From: Cannabis sativa
Lineage: Eukaryota; Streptophyta; Magnoliopsida; Rosales; Cannabaceae
Direction of reading: 5' to 3'
Assembly: GCF_029168945.1 (NCBI RefSeq)
Contig: NC_083607.1
Coordinates: 32,721,257 to 32,785,256 of the forward strand
Length of the DNA: 64,000 bases
Positions within the stretch are counted from its first letter, which is position 1; each line of letters opens with the position of its first letter. This document shows, in pieces, positions 62,207 through 64,000 of the stretch. The notes under the pieces were generated by a model. That model was not told the origin of the DNA, made no database searches, and saw nothing but the letters and a program-made list of their open reading frames with translations. A program made the position numbers and the translations under genes.

Positions 62207-64000
62207 GGTTCATTCGGCCCAGTGTGTCACCCTGGGGAGCCCCGGTTTTTGTTCATCAAGAAGAAGGATGGATTTATGAGGATGTGCATCGACTACAGGG
62301 AGTTGAACAAGCTGACGGTGAAGAATAAATATCCATTACCTAGGATCGATGACTTGTTCGATCAGCTTCAGGGGAAGACGGTCTTTTCTAAGATTGATCT
62401 CCGTTCGGGTTATCATCAGTTGAGAATCCGAGAGGAGGACATTCCGAAGACGGCTTTCCGCACTAGGTATGGACACTACGAGTTTCTAGTTATGTCATTT
62501 GGACTAACCAATGCTCCTGCAGCATTCATGGACCTGATGAATAGAGTATTCAAGGATTTCCTCGATATCTGTGTGATTGTGTTTATCGACGACATCCTCG
62601 TGTACTCTCAATCAGAAGAGGAGCACGAGTTACATCTTCAGATGGTACTGCAACGACTTCGAGAACATAAGCTTTACGCCAAGTTCAAGAAATGTGAGTT
62701 CTGGTTGTCTCAGGTGTCCTTCCTAGGGCACATTGTGAGTAAAGATGGGATCAAGGTGGATCCCGGGAAGATTGAATCCGTCAGGGATTGGCCGAGACCG
62801 AAGACAGTGACAGAGATCAGAAGCTTCTTGGGTTTAGCTGGGTACTACCGTAGGTTCGTGGAGGGGTTCTCCAAAATTTCAATGCCCCTAACCGAGCTTA
62901 CAAAGAAGAATCAGCGATTTATCTGGTCAGATAAATGTGAAGCTAGCTTTCAGGAGCTGAAGCAGAGATTGATTACTGCTCCGGTGCTAGCTTTGCCTTC
63001 GGACAAGGAGAAGTTCGTAGTCTACTGTGACGCATCCAAACAGGGTTTGGGGTGCGTATTGATGCAAGCCGATCGGGTTATCGCTTATGCCTCCCGTCAG
63101 TTAAAGGATTATGAACAGCGATACCCGACTCATGATTTAGAATTGGCCGCAGTGGTTTTTGCACTGAAGATTTGGCGGCATTACCTTTATGGGGAGAAGT
63201 GCGAGATCTATACCGACCATAAAAGTCTCAAGTATTTCTTTACTCAGAAAGATTTGAACATGAGACAAAGGCGTTGGTTGGAATTAGTGAAGGATTATGA
63301 TTGTGAGATCCTCTATCATCCCGGAAAAGCCAATGTAGTGGCCGATGCCCTGAGCAGAAAGGGTCCCGGGCAAGTAGCTAGCATGATTCAGATCTCACCT
63401 CAGCTAGCAGAGGATATGGTTAGATCCAGCATTGAGTTTGTGGTAGGTCAGCTTCACAACTTAACGCTGCAATCTGATCTGTTGGAAAGAATAAAAGTCG
63501 TTCAGATGACAGATCCGGAGTTAGTGAAAATCCGAGATGAGGTATTGGCTGGTCAAGCCAAGGACTTTTCAATATCAGACAGTGGGATGCTTTTGTATAA
63601 AGCCAGGGTTTGTGTTCCGAGCAGTGTGGAACTTAGAAATGAGATCTTTGAGGAGGCTCATTCTACCCCGTATTCTCTGCATCCCGGCACCATTAAGATG
63701 TACCAAGATTTGAAACCGTACTTCTGGTGGAGCGGTATGAAGAAGAATTCGGTAGAATTCGTGATGAGATGCCTCACTTGTCAGCAGATTAAGGCTGAAC
63801 ATCAGAGACCAGCTGGGTTGTTGCAGCCTCTAACCCTACCAGAATGGAAATGGGAAGATATCACGATGGATTTTGTGGTCGGGTTACCTAGGACCACGGG
63901 TTTATTTGACTCCATCTGGGTAGTGGTGGACCGATTTACGAAATCTGCTCATTTTCTGCCGGTTAGATCAACATTTTCAGTGGATCAGTTGGCAGAACTG
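62207..64000 (+). CDS. RT, RNase H and integrase N-terminal half of the second Tekay element, open to the window edge
   Basis: The frame has no stop from 62207 to 64000. It becomes family-like from [20 protein letters not shown] at about 62246. RT motifs are [25 protein letters not shown] and the catalytic FIDDILVYS (62582 onward). RNase H is shown by [21 protein letters not shown] and [10 protein letters not shown]. The integrase zinc finger ([16 protein letters not shown]) and first catalytic Asp (DITMDFVVG) are present; the second Asp and the Glu lie outside the window. The frame is cut off from the protease by one extra T in the run at 62246-62250 and by the TGA at 62173. Otherwise it is the best-preserved Tekay pol here. 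Confidence 0.93.

Larger units (their letters stand above)
57992..64000 (+). mobile_element. Second Tekay-type chromovirus, plus strand, right end outside the window
   Basis: 5' LTR, Met-tRNA primer site, leader, degraded gag, protease remnant, and a long RT/RNase H/integrase frame follow in order. Pol motifs are very close to those of the element at 1-8355, but the LTRs are of a different family (TGTAAAGCCC to GGGTGTTACA). The gag part has many stops while pol is open for 598 codons at the edge. Confidence 0.92.

Overview
The window is nuclear DNA from a flowering plant, most likely a eudicot. It is dominated by LTR retrotransposons of known plant lineages (Tekay-type chromoviruses, Tat/Retand-type Ty3, Ty1/copia, a short-LTR chromovirus), with a CACTA element, a MITE and a 5'-truncated LINE. 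It also holds one host gene with GT-AG introns, an alcohol dehydrogenase-like gene. No species can be named from sequence alone, and nothing is bacterial or organellar.

Layout. 1-8355: minus-strand Tekay chromovirus, entered inside its 3' LTR, with broken gag-pol and a complete 5' LTR. 8356-12927: older debris, including a plus-strand Tat pol fragment split by an 823-bp CACTA element whose removal (with one GTT duplication) restores the frame. 12933-35621: a Ty1/copia element with 1.88-kb LTRs and CTAAT target duplications. Inside its leader sits a complete, very young 12.35-kb Tat-lineage element (16517-28869, minus strand, also CTAAT), whose LTRs differ by two substitutions and one G-run indel. 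Besides gag-pol, that element carries an oppositely oriented spliced gene (18388-21519) with its own TATA box and three inferred introns.

35622-57991: the host gene and its flanks. The gene has 10 exons from 38020 to 57346 and a 377-residue product with all zinc ligands and the NAD motif. Intron 2 (4.6 kb) holds an internally deleted Tat element with TCTTC duplications. Intron 9 (12 kb) holds a MITE, LTR fragments, a Tat gag fragment, a truncated chromovirus and a LINE with a 9-bp duplication. The exons stay in frame and every splice site follows GT-AG.

57992-64000: a second, plus-strand Tekay element with a 2.2-kb 5' LTR, a ruined gag, a protease without its active site, and a reverse transcriptase/RNase H/integrase frame still open at the window edge.

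The most interesting objects are the spliced antisense gene inside the young Tat element, the TE-loaded but intact dehydrogenase gene, palindromic AACCGGT(C)NACCGGTT boxes shared by the two Tekay LTR families, and paired hairpins plus a direct repeat in the copia leader.
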